Shown: positions 1 to 6,437 of the stretch, piece after piece
How positions within the stretch are numbered: position 1 is the first letter of the stretch
Layout of the letters: each line of letters opens with the position of its first letter
From: Spirochaetota bacterium
Lineage (GTDB): Bacteria; Spirochaetota; Spirochaetia; DSM-27196; PWMO01
NCBI GenBank assembly: GCA_009908925.1
Contig: JAAAOH010000025.1
Coordinates: forward strand, 1-9,274
Length of the DNA stretch: 9,274 bases
Reading direction: 5' to 3'
The notes under the pieces: model-generated
The model's input: the letters and a program-made list of their open reading frames with translations, nothing else
Told to the model about the DNA's origin: nothing
Databases searched by the model: none
Position numbers and translations under genes: made by a program

Positions 1-126
1 GCGCACGATGCGAACCTCACCGAGGCGGTGCCCTGCGCGGCTCAGAGTATCGATCATGAAGGAGAGGTTCTCTTCGCGGATATCGCCTGCGAGGATTTCG
101 TCGCCGATGACGAGGAGCGCGATCAT
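1..126 (-). CDS. CinA/MoaB-fold molybdopterin-binding domain protein, N-terminal part (cut by window edge)
   Basis: The first 42 codons are visible; the rest lies beyond the left edge. The protein begins MIALLVIGDEILAGDIREEN and continues to RLGEVRIV. This is the usual opening of the MoCF_biosynth (CinA N-terminal / MoaB / Mog) fold: a hydrophobic beta strand, the IGDE-L-x-G-D/R motif at residues 7-15, a D/E-x-N motif near residues 18-20, then a helix ending in A-G-H-x-L. In the family this fold binds pterin-like ligands; stand-alone CinA-type proteins are linked to pyridine nucleotide salvage or competence, but which subgroup this is cannot be told from 42 residues. The ATG at 126 is the only good start: a TGA lies in frame upstream at about 161-163 and no start codon other than CTG lies between. 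It has no Shine-Dalgarno sequence, and a promoter sits immediately upstream. It is divergent from the TPR gene, 94 bp away. Confidence 0.8.
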   Translation of the reverse strand, partial: MIALLVIGDEILAGDIREENLSFMIDTLSRAGHRLGEVRIVR

Positions 127-135
127 AGGCAGTGT

Positions 136-163
136 TGTATACCCGATGACTACCGCCGGTCAA
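136..163 (-). promoter_or_regulatory. Sigma70-like promoter of the CinA-like gene, apparently leaderless
   Basis: Reading the minus strand, TTGACC (158-163) and TATACA (136-141) are separated by 16 bp. Only 9 nt lie between the -10 box and the ATG at 126, so transcription should start at or within a few bases of the start codon. No purine-rich ribosome site lies upstream. The boxes are seen directly; promoter function and the leaderless state are inferred. Confidence 0.5.
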
Positions 164-171
164 CAATTCGG

Positions 172-183
172 GCGCCGTGGCGC
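172..183. promoter_or_regulatory. Possible operator: 5+2+5 inverted repeat between divergent promoters
   Basis: GCGCC-GT-GGCGC is a perfect inverted repeat that abuts the -35 box of the TPR promoter and lies between the -35 boxes of the two divergent promoters. The position suits a regulator site, but a GC-only 12-mer can arise by chance in GC-rich DNA. Confidence 0.2.
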
Positions 184-212
184 TTGCACCCGTGCGGATG
201 TATAAGTATTTT
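184..212 (+). promoter_or_regulatory. Sigma70-like promoter of the TPR gene, apparently leaderless
   Basis: TTGCAC (184-189) and TATTTT (207-212) are separated by 17 bp, with 8 nt (213-220) before the ATG at 221. An alternative -10, TATAAG at 201-206, would still leave a leader of only about 8 nt. The surrounding patch is AT-rich against a GC-rich background, and no Shine-Dalgarno sequence is present. Confidence 0.5.
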
Positions 213-220
213 ACTCGTGT

Positions 221-784
221 ATGGAAGACGTGTTACAGGATGCCGAGGTACGAATACAGCATGGCGACTTCGAATCCGCAATCGGGTTGCTCCAGAACAT
301 TCTCGCCGATGAGCCCGACAATCCACGTGCGCTTGCGGATATCGGTGTGGCGTTTACCGAGTCCGGTGAGAATCGCAAGGCGATGAAGGCGCTCGATTTC
401 TGCCTGAAGCTCGAGCCGGAGAATGTCGAGGCACTCGAGGCGATGGGATGCTCATATCTGCGCGAGAGCGAGTACGACCCCGCACGGCGTTACCTCGAGC
501 AGGCCCGCGATGCCGACCCCGGTAATGCCTCGGTGCTGCGAAATCTCAGTGTACTCTACAGCCAGATCGGACTCCAGAAGGAGAGTCAGGAGTGTCTGCA
601 GAAGTCCTATGAGATCAACCCGCACGACTACCTGACCCTCTACGCTCTCTCTTTCTCCTACCTGAACTCCGGTGACGGCGAGAAGGCCGCCGAAACCCTC
701 AGCAATCTGCTCGAGATGGAAGTACCCGAGGATATACGGGCGCTTGCCGAGCAGCAGCTCGTGCGTATTCAGCACGACGACTGA
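221..784 (+). CDS. Tetratricopeptide (TPR) repeat protein, 187 aa
   Basis: Almost the whole protein is five consecutive 34-residue TPR units, at about residues 4-36, 37-70, 71-104, 105-138 and 139-172. The canonical positions are visible: G/A at position 8, A at 20 and P near 32 (for example IGVAFTESGE then LKLEPENVEAL, and SVLYSQIGLQ then YEINPHDYL). TPR arrays are protein-protein docking scaffolds. There is no signal peptide, lipobox or membrane segment, so the protein is probably cytoplasmic. Nothing identifies its partner. The ATG at 221 is preferred because the first repeat begins at residue 4 and a promoter ends 8 nt upstream; there is no Shine-Dalgarno sequence. It is followed after 86 bp by glgE on the same strand. 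Readthrough into glgE is possible, but no functional link is apparent. The repeat fold is clear; the role is unknown. Confidence 0.9.
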   Translation: MEDVLQDAEVRIQHGDFESAIGLLQNILADEPDNPRALADIGVAFTESGENRKAMKALDFCLKLEPENVEALEAMGCSYLRESEYDPARRYLEQARDADPGNASVLRNLSVLYSQIGLQKESQECLQKSYEINPHDYLTLYALSFSYLNSGDGEKAAETLSNLLEMEVPEDIRALAEQQLVRIQHDD

Positions 785-870
785 GGTACAAAGAGCCCTG
801 TTGGCAGCAGGGAGCCCGCCGACCGGCGCGGTTCTTGATACCGTCCCGGAGTTGAGAGTACCCTTTTGGT
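785..870. other. Intergenic gap between the TPR gene and glgE
   Basis: No gene fits in this gap. It holds a short inverted repeat (CCCTG 796-800 / CAGGG 808-812, 7-nt loop) and a 4-bp one (CGCC 817-820 / GGCG 825-828). Neither is followed by a T-run, so they are poor terminator candidates. The second half carries the putative glgE promoter. Confidence 0.6.
835..864 (+). promoter_or_regulatory. Putative glgE promoter, leaderless geometry
   Basis: TTGATA (835-840), an 18-bp spacer and TACCCT (859-864) leave 6 nt before the ATG at 871, which would make that ATG the first transcribed codon. The -10 match is weak. A competing extended -10, TGGTATGCT (867-875), would start transcription near 882-884, after the annotated glgE ATG. 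The two cannot be separated by reading. Confidence 0.35.
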
Positions 871-876
871 ATGCTC
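854..876. promoter_or_regulatory. Imperfect palindrome over the glgE start, possible operator
   Basis: The arms GAGAGTACC (854-862) and GGTATGCTC (868-876) are inverted repeats matching at 7 of 9 positions, separated by CTTTT. The element covers the candidate -10 box and the ATG at 871. That is a natural place for a repressor of a carbohydrate gene, but no regulator gene is in the window. Confidence 0.25.
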
Positions 877-2898
877 ATCCCGCATGGCAGACGACGTGTA
901 GTCATAGACCGCGTATTCCCCGAGATAGACTGCGGCAGCTTTCCCGTCAAGCGCGTTGAAGGTGATGATGTCACCGTCGAGGCCGACGCTTTTGCCGACG
1001 GACATGATGCCGTGCGTATCGTGCTTCGCTATCGCCGCCGGAACGGGCGCTGGCAGGAGACCGAAATGGAGGCGCTCGGTAACGACCGATACCGTGCCGT
1101 GTTCAGGGTTGCAAAGCCGGGCCGCTACGAGTACTCCGTGTGCGGCTGGATCGATCACTTCCGCACCTGGCAGGACGGTCTGGCAAAGAAGCACGCTGCC
1201 GGGGTGGAAACAGATGTCGATCTGCTGATCGGCGCCGACCTCGTGGAGGCCGCGGCATCGCGAGCCTCGGCGGCGCCGGCTGCGGCGGCCCAGGCGAAGG
1301 CAGCCGGTTCCGGTACGCGGGCCGGCGGGCGGGCCGGGGCCGGCGCTGATGCGGAGCGCCTGAAGGAGCTCTCCGCGGCGTTGCGCAACGCGAAGACCCT
1401 GCATGCCGAGCGCGTGCGCGTTGCAACGTCGTCGGAGCTCACTTCGCTCATGGACGCCTATCCCGACCGCTCGCTTCAGACCGACTATCCGCGCACCCTG
1501 CAGGTCAAAGTGGACCGCGAGCGCGCGGCCTTCAGCGCCTGGTACGAGGTCTTCCCCCGCTCGACATCACCGGAGCCGGGTGAGCACGGCGCCTTCGCCG
1601 ATCTGGCCAACCGCCTCGACTACATCGCCGAGCTCGGATTCGACATCGTCTATCTCCCGCCCATCCATCCGATCGGCCACACCAAGCGCAAGGGCAGGAA
1701 CAACGCACTCGAGGCCGGCCCCCACGACCCCGGATCACCGTGGGCCATCGGCTCGGAGGAGGGCGGGCATACCGCGATTCATCCCGAGCTCGGAAGCCTT
1801 GATGATTTTAAAGCCCTCGTGGAGGCGGCGAACGGCTACGGGATGGAAATCGCCCTCGACCTCGCGTTTCAGTGCTCGCCTGATCATCCCTGGGTGCGTG
1901 AGCATCCCGAGTGGTTCGTCCTTCGCCCCGACGGGAGCGTTCAGTTCGCGGAGAACCCGCCCAAGAAGTACGAGGACATCTATCCGATCAACTTCGAGAC
2001 GGAGGACTGGGAAGCTCTCTGGCAGGAGCTCAAAGGGGTTTTCGAGCACTGGATCGACGCCGGCGTGCGTGTCTTTCGCGTCGACAACCCGCATACCAAG
2101 GCCTACGGGTTCTGGGAGTGGCTCATCGATGATCTGACAACGCGGTATCCCGACCTGATCTTTCTGGCCGAAGCCTTCACGCGGCCCCGTCGCATGTACG
2201 GACTGGCGAAGCTCGGGTTCAACCAGAGTTACACCTATTTCACCTGGCGGAACGACCCGACCGGGCTCAGGGACTATCTCACCGAGCTCACCACGACCGA
2301 GGTCGCCGAGTACTTCCGGCCCAACTTCTGGCCGAACACGCCTGACATTCTCCACGAGGACCTGCAGCTCGGCGGAAGACCTGCCTTCCTCGCGCGTTAC
2401 GCGCTGGCAGCCACGCTTTCGTCGAATGTGGGAATCTACGGTCCGGCCTTCGAGAAAGTGGAGCATACACCACGAGAGGAGGGAAGCGAGGAGTATCTGC
2501 ACTCCGAGAAGTACGAGATTCGATACTGGGAGTTGCACGAGAGCGGCGACCTCACGTCTTTCATTGCGGCGGTCAATCGGGCCCGGCGGGAGAACCCGGC
2601 GCTACACCGGAATCGGAACCTGCGCTTCCACGCCGTTGATAATCCCAATCTGCTTTGCTACAGTAAGATCTCGGATGACGGGAAGAACGTGATCTTCGTG
2701 GTGGTCAACATGGATTACCACGCCCCCCAGGCCGGCTGGGTTGAGTTCTCGCCGGCCGCGGTCGGCCTTTCCCACACGGCACCCTTTACAGTGCGGGATC
2801 TTCTGACGGACACCGCCTACCGGTGGGATGGTTACTGGAATTTCGTACGTCTCGATCCGGCCGGGGTCCCCGTGCATCTCTTTCGACTCGAACGTTAG
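871..2898 (+). CDS. glgE: Alpha-1,4-glucan:maltose-1-phosphate maltosyltransferase (GlgE), 675 aa
   Basis: GlgE transfers maltosyl units from alpha-maltose-1-phosphate to the end of an alpha-1,4-glucan, releasing phosphate; it is a cytosolic GH13 enzyme. The N-terminal beta-sandwich (about 8-120) carries the family signature R-V-V-I then FPEID, PVKR and EADAFADGHD. The GH13 barrel follows from about 210, with YLPPIHPIG (261-269) and the TKRKGRNN segment (271-278). The catalytic set is intact by homology: nucleophile D405 in FRVDNPHTK, acid/base E434 in FLAEAFTRP, and third acid D492 in NTPDIL. A C-terminal beta domain closes the protein (about 590-675). Length is normal for the family. Residues 127-160 form an Ala/Gly/Arg-rich insert. 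The ATG at 871 is the only in-frame ATG before the conserved N-terminus but has no Shine-Dalgarno sequence (see findings). treS-mak starts 11 bp after the stop. Function is near certain; the exact start is not. Confidence 0.95.
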   Translation: MLIPHGRRRVVIDRVFPEIDCGSFPVKRVEGDDVTVEADAFADGHDAVRIVLRYRRRNGRWQETEMEALGNDRYRAVFRVAKPGRYEYSVCGWIDHFRTWQDGLAKKHAAGVETDVDLLIGADLVEAAASRASAAPAAAAQAKAAGSGTRAGGRAGAGADAERLKELSAALRNAKTLHAERVRVATSSELTSLMDAYPDRSLQTDYPRTLQVKVDRERAAFSAWYEVFPRSTSPEPGEHGAFADLANRLDYIAELGFDIVYLPPIHPIGHTKRKGRNNALEAGPHDPGSPWAIGSEEGGHTAIHPELGSLDDFKALVEAANGYGMEIALDLAFQCSPDHPWVREHPEWFVLRPDGSVQFAENPPKKYEDIYPINFETEDWEALWQELKGVFEHWIDAGVRVFRVDNPHTKAYGFWEWLIDDLTTRYPDLIFLAEAFTRPRRMYGLAKLGFNQSYTYFTWRNDPTGLRDYLTELTTTEVAEYFRPNFWPNTPDILHEDLQLGGRPAFLARYALAATLSSNVGIYGPAFEKVEHTPREEGSEEYLHSEKYEIRYWELHESGDLTSFIAAVNRARRENPALHRNRNLRFHAVDNPNLLCYSKISDDGKNVIFVVVNMDYHAPQAGWVEFSPAAVGLSHTAPFTVRDLLTDTAYRWDGYWNFVRLDPAGVPVHLFRLER

Positions 2899-2901
2899 GA
2901 G
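2897..2901 (+). promoter_or_regulatory. Shine-Dalgarno site of treS-mak, overlapping the glgE stop
   Basis: AGGAG begins inside the TAG stop of glgE (2896-2898) and lies 8 nt before the ATG at 2910, ideal spacing. It decides the treS-mak start against an in-frame ATG at 2823, which lies inside glgE. The overlap suggests translational coupling. It is the only clear Shine-Dalgarno sequence found before any gene in the window. Confidence 0.85.
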
Positions 2902-2909
2902 CCCCATCG

Positions 2910-5900
2910 ATGGACCAACAGAACCCGCTCTGGTACAAGGATGCAGTCATATACGAGCTGCACGTGCGCTCTTTTGCCGACTCCGACGGCAACGGAATGG
3001 GCGACTTCAAGGGGCTCACCGAGCGGCTCGACTATCTGCAGGACCTCGGCGTAAACGCCATATGGCTCTTGCCCTTCTACCCCTCGCCCTGGCGTGATGA
3101 CGGATACGATATCTCCGATTACACCGGCATTCATGAGGCCTACGGCAACCTGAGGGACTTCAAGCGCTTTCTTCGGGAGGCCCATCGGCGCGACCTGCGG
3201 GTGATCACCGAGCTGGTCATAAACCACACATCCATCCAACACCCGTGGTTCGAGCGCGCCCGGCATGCCAAACCGGGCACGAAGTACCGGGACTTCTACG
3301 TGTGGAGCGACTCGCCGGATCTCTATTCCGAGGCTCGCATCATCTTCCAGGATTTCGAGAGCTCCAACTGGACCTGGGACTCTGTCGCCAAGGCCTACTA
3401 CTGGCACCGTTTCTACTCGCATCAGCCGGACCTCAACTTCGAAAGCCCCGCGGTGCGCAAGGAGCTGTTTCGGCTGACCGATTTCTGGTTCAACCTGGGC
3501 GTCGACGGCCTGCGGCTCGACGCGGTGCCCTATCTCTACGAGCGGGAGAACACCAACTGCGAGAACCTTCCCGAAACTCATTCCTTCCTCAAACAGATGC
3601 GGGCGCATATCGACGAGAAGTTCTCCGACAAGATGCTTCTTGCCGAGGCAAATCAGTGGCCCGAGGATGCGGTCGAGTACTTCGGCTCCGGCGACGAGTG
3701 TCACATGTGCTTCCACTTTCCGCTGATGCCGCGCCTGTTCATGAGCGTGAAGACCGAGGATCGCTTTCCCGTAACTGATATTCTCGAGCAGACGCCCGAC
3801 ATTCCCGACAGTTGCCAGTGGGGCATTTTCCTGCGGAACCACGACGAGCTCACCCTCGAGATGGTCACCGACGAGGAGCGGGACTACATGTACCGCGCCT
3901 ACGCCCGCGACCCCTCACAGCGTCTCAACCTCGGAATCCGACGACGCCTCGCTCCGCTCCTCGAGAACAACCGACGGCTCATGGAGCTCATGAACATCCT
4001 GCTCTTCTCGCTGCCGGGCACGCCGGTCATCTACTACGGTGACGAGATCGGCATGGGGGACAACGTGTACCTCGGCGACCGCGACGGGGTGCGCACGCCG
4101 ATGCAGTGGAGCTCGGACAAGAACGCCGGGTTCTCCAAGGCAAATCCCCAGCGGCTCTATCTGCCGGTGATCATCGATCCGGAGTACCACTACGAGGCCC
4201 TCAACATCGAGACGCAGCAGGCGAACGGCTCGTCCTTTCTGTGGTGGATGAAGCGGGTCATTGCCACCCGCCGCCGATTCCGCGCGTTCAGTCGCGGCAA
4301 TTTCGAGGTGGTGAACTCCGACAACGTGCACGTATTCTCCTTCCTGCGTCGCTACGAGGACGAGACGGTGCTCGTGATCGCAAACTTCTCCCGTCACCGC
4401 GAGGTCGTTACGCTCGAGTTGCCGGAATACGCCGACCACGTCCCGGAGGAAGTGTTCAGCCAGAACGAGTTTCCCCGCATCCGCGAGGACGGCTACACCG
4501 TCAACATCGGCTCGAACGACTTCTACTGGTTCATTCTGCATCCGGTCGCAACAGAGGCGGAGAAGGTCGGTGATGTTCAGAGCCGCGAGATCGCGATCTC
4601 GCAGAACGACTGGACCGATTTCTCGACGAAGCTCTCGCGGGCGCTCGAACAGCGCGTGCTCCATGAGTACATCCAGCGCAGCAGATGGTACCGCGAGAAG
4701 AGCCGGAAGGTGAGGCGGATCAGGGTCGCCGATGTGGTTCCCCTGGATTCGGGTGCGCGTCGGGCCTGGATCATGGTCGTCGATATCGCGTTTGCCGACG
4801 AGGCAAGCGAGAGCTACGTGCTGCCGGTCTCACTCGCCCTCCGCGACGAAGCCGAGCAGGTCGCCGGCGACGCGCCTCGCGCCGTCATCGCGTGGGTGAA
4901 GCTTGGTGAGAGCTCCGGGGTTATCTATGACGCCGGCTATGACGCCGGCTTCCGCGATGAGCTGCTGCATCTGCTGCTCACCCGCAAGAAGATCAAGGGC
5001 AGGGCCGGCGAGATTCAGCTGAACCGCGGGCGCGGCCTGCGGTCGATGGCAGCCGGGCTCGAGCGCCCCTACAGCTCGCGGGTGCTCAAAGTCGAGCAGT
5101 CGAACACCTCGTTCCTCTACAAAGACAGCCTCTTCTTCAAGCTCTACAGAAAGCTCGAAGACGGAGTGAATCCCGACGTCGAGCTCATTCGCTATCTCAC
5201 CGAGCGACGTCGTTTCGAGCACGTACCGGCCTACGCGGGAAGCCTCTCGTACTCCGGTCGCGGTATCGACAGCGCCTCGCTCGGCCTCATGGTATCCTTC
5301 GTTCCCAACGAGGGAGATGCCTGGTCCTACACCGAGAGTGTGGTCGAACGCTACTTCGAGCATCTGCTGTCCATGAAGCAGGAGATCGGAGCCACTCCGC
5401 CCAGTCTGCCCGACATCCTCGATGTCAAGCTCGGTGATGTGCCGGAGGAGTTCATCGGGATGACCGACGGCTTTTTCCTCGAACTGATGCACCTCCTCGG
5501 TCGTCGCACGGGCGAGCTCCACCTCGCGCTCAGCTCCGAGCGCACCGATAAGGATTTCGCCCCGGAGAACTTCTCCCGGCTCTATCAGCGCTCGATGTAT
5601 CAGTCGATGCGGAGCCTGTTCCGGCGGGTGATGACCACCGTGAAGAAGGTCAGGAAGAATGCTGATGAGGACGTCGCGGCCGACATCGACCGGCTGCTCG
5701 ATCAGGAGGATGCGATCCTCGCGCAGTTTAGCCGCATCACGAAGACACGTATTCACGCGAAGAAGATTCGCATCCATGGTGACTATCACCTCGGCCAGGT
5801 GCTGTTCACCGGCCGGGACTTTGTGATCATTGATCTCGAAGGTGAACCCGCGCGATCTCTCGGTGAGCGCAGACTGAAATATGGGGCATTCCGGGACGTC

Positions 5901-6245
5901 GCCGGTATGATCCGCTCCTTTCACTACGCCATATACGGGAAGTACCTCGAGTACGCGAACGTCCGCCCCGAGGACGCCGAGTGGCTCGGCAAATGGATCG
6001 ATCCCTGGTTCACCTACGTTACGGGCGTCTTTCTCGACGGCTATCTGGAGACCGTTGACGGCGTGGACTTTGTGCCGGAGGATCCCGAGGAGCTTCGCGT
6101 CATCCTCGAGGTCTTCATACTCGAGAAAGCGGTCTACGAAATCGGCTACGAGATCAACAATCGGCCCGCGTGGTTGAAGATCCCGGTCAACGGCATACAG
6201 TTCGTCCTCGATCATCTCGCCGGGACCGACGACGCGCCCGGCTGA
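2910..6245 (+). CDS. treS: Trehalose synthase-maltokinase fusion (TreS-Mak), 1111 aa
   Basis: The N-terminal half (about 1-545) is a GH13 trehalose synthase that interconverts trehalose and maltose. It opens LWYKDAVIYELHVRSFADSD, then has PFYPSPWRDDGYDI (55-68) and NHTS-QHPWF (105-114). Its catalytic acids are D204 (GLRLDAVPYL), E246 (LLAEANQW) and D312 (RNHDEL). From about 563 comes the maltokinase cap, then an aminoglycoside-kinase-like domain: FFKLYRKLEDGVNPD with K744, the catalytic loop HGDYHLGQ (956-963, base D958) and the metal site IIDLEGEP (973-980, D975). It makes maltose-1-phosphate from maltose and ATP. TreS-Mak fusions are known in several phyla, and no key residue is missing here. 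The start is fixed by the Shine-Dalgarno sequence at 2897-2901. It lies 11 bp after glgE, so the pair feeds maltose-1-phosphate straight to GlgE. GC hairpins follow the stop. TreS usually works reversibly, so net direction depends on the cell's trehalose supply. Confidence 0.96.
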   Translation: MDQQNPLWYKDAVIYELHVRSFADSDGNGMGDFKGLTERLDYLQDLGVNAIWLLPFYPSPWRDDGYDISDYTGIHEAYGNLRDFKRFLREAHRRDLRVITELVINHTSIQHPWFERARHAKPGTKYRDFYVWSDSPDLYSEARIIFQDFESSNWTWDSVAKAYYWHRFYSHQPDLNFESPAVRKELFRLTDFWFNLGVDGLRLDAVPYLYERENTNCENLPETHSFLKQMRAHIDEKFSDKMLLAEANQWPEDAVEYFGSGDECHMCFHFPLMPRLFMSVKTEDRFPVTDILEQTPDIPDSCQWGIFLRNHDELTLEMVTDEERDYMYRAYARDPSQRLNLGIRRRLAPLLENNRRLMELMNILLFSLPGTPVIYYGDEIGMGDNVYLGDRDGVRTPMQWSSDKNAGFSKANPQRLYLPVIIDPEYHYEALNIETQQANGSSFLWWMKRVIATRRRFRAFSRGNFEVVNSDNVHVFSFLRRYEDETVLVIANFSRHREVVTLELPEYADHVPEEVFSQNEFPRIREDGYTVNIGSNDFYWFILHPVATEAEKVGDVQSREIAISQNDWTDFSTKLSRALEQRVLHEYIQRSRWYREKSRKVRRIRVADVVPLDSGARRAWIMVVDIAFADEASESYVLPVSLALRDEAEQVAGDAPRAVIAWVKLGESSGVIYDAGYDAGFRDELLHLLLTRKKIKGRAGEIQLNRGRGLRSMAAGLERPYSSRVLKVEQSNTSFLYKDSLFFKLYRKLEDGVNPDVELIRYLTERRRFEHVPAYAGSLSYSGRGIDSASLGLMVSFVPNEGDAWSYTESVVERYFEHLLSMKQEIGATPPSLPDILDVKLGDVPEEFIGMTDGFFLELMHLLGRRTGELHLALSSERTDKDFAPENFSRLYQRSMYQSMRSLFRRVMTTVKKVRKNADEDVAADIDRLLDQEDAILAQFSRITKTRIHAKKIRIHGDYHLGQVLFTGRDFVIIDLEGEPARSLGERRLKYGAFRDVAGMIRSFHYAIYGKYLEYANVRPEDAEWLGKWIDPWFTYVTGVFLDGYLETVDGVDFVPEDPEELRVILEVFILEKAVYEIGYEINNRPAWLKIPVNGIQFVLDHLAGTDDAPG

Positions 6246-6253
6246 ACGGTCAT

Positions 6254-6272
6254 CGCGCGCAGGCCGCGCGCG
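6254..6272 (+). terminator. GC hairpin after treS-mak, possible terminator without a T-run
   Basis: CGCGCGC (6254-6260) pairs perfectly with GCGCGCG (6266-6272) around a 5-nt loop, 8 nt after the treS-mak stop. A second hairpin lies in the following repeat array: CGGCCCGG (6299-6306) with CCGGGCCG (6318-6325), an 8-bp stem with an 11-nt loop. Neither has a downstream T-tract. They could end or stabilise the glgE-treS transcript, but intrinsic termination is not shown. Confidence 0.35.
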
Positions 6273-6273
6273 G

Positions 6274-6388
6274 CGAACCCGCCCCGGCACGGCGAACCCG
6301 GCCCGGCGTTGCGAACCCCGGGCCGCGTTGCGAACCCCGGTTGCCGCCGTGAATCCGGCGCCGCGACCGCGAACCCCGCCGCCTTTTA
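6274..6388 (+). repeat. Degenerate 19-bp tandem repeat, six units
   Basis: The core CGAACCC recurs at 6274, 6293, 6312, 6331 and, as TGAATCC, at 6350, then again at 6370: spacings 19, 19, 19, 19 and 20 bp. Typical units are CGAACCCGGCCCGGCGTTG and CGAACCCCGGGCCGCGTTG. A much weaker seventh unit (TGAATTT at 6389) keeps the 19-bp phase. The array fills most of the gap between treS-mak and the receiver-kinase gene. Its period is not a multiple of three and no start or ribosome site leads into it, so it is unlikely to be coding. Function is unknown. Confidence 0.8.
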
Positions 6389-6420
6389 TGAATTTCTCGC
6401 AAATCGGACACCAGTTGCAC

Positions 6421-6429
6421 TACTATTGT
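6421..6429 (+). promoter_or_regulatory. Weak promoter candidate before the receiver-kinase gene
   Basis: An AT-rich patch (about 6382-6430) follows the repeat array. Possible -10 boxes are TACTAT (6421-6426) and TATTGT (6424-6429), lying 11 and 8 nt before the ATG at 6438. No convincing -35 box sits at the right distance. A start-stop ATGTAG (6430-6435) lies 2 nt upstream of the gene. Confidence 0.25.
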
Positions 6430-6437
6430 ATGTAGCG

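Noticed and set aside
28..312. Plus-strand open frames across the CinA-like start and the TPR start
   Set aside because: They cross two promoters and overlap two well-supported genes in other frames; no family resemblance was seen.
796..812. CCCTG/CAGGG hairpin after the TPR gene as a terminator
   Set aside because: The stem is only 5 bp with a 7-nt loop and no T-run follows, so it is too weak to call.
2823..2909. 29-codon N-terminal extension of TreS
   Set aside because: It lies inside glgE in another frame and shows no TreS similarity. The Shine-Dalgarno sequence at 2897-2901 and the family N-terminus both fix the start at 2910.
4926..4949. Perfect 12-bp direct duplication giving YDAGYDAG in the maltokinase cap
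   Set aside because: It sits where maltokinases usually have a D-A-x-x-D-x-x-F type stretch, so it is likely a chance codon match within a conserved segment rather than a recent duplication.
4830..6290. Long antisense open frame opposite treS-mak (about 486 codons); similar ones at 2895-3842 and 1735-2538
   Set aside because: They mirror well-supported GlgE and TreS-Mak reading frames. Strong codon bias in GC-rich DNA keeps such frames open, and their translations show no recognisable domain.
6309..6437. 43-codon N-terminal extension of the receiver-kinase protein
   Set aside because: It translates the 19-bp tandem repeat and the AT-rich patch after it, has no ribosome site, and is not part of the receiver fold.
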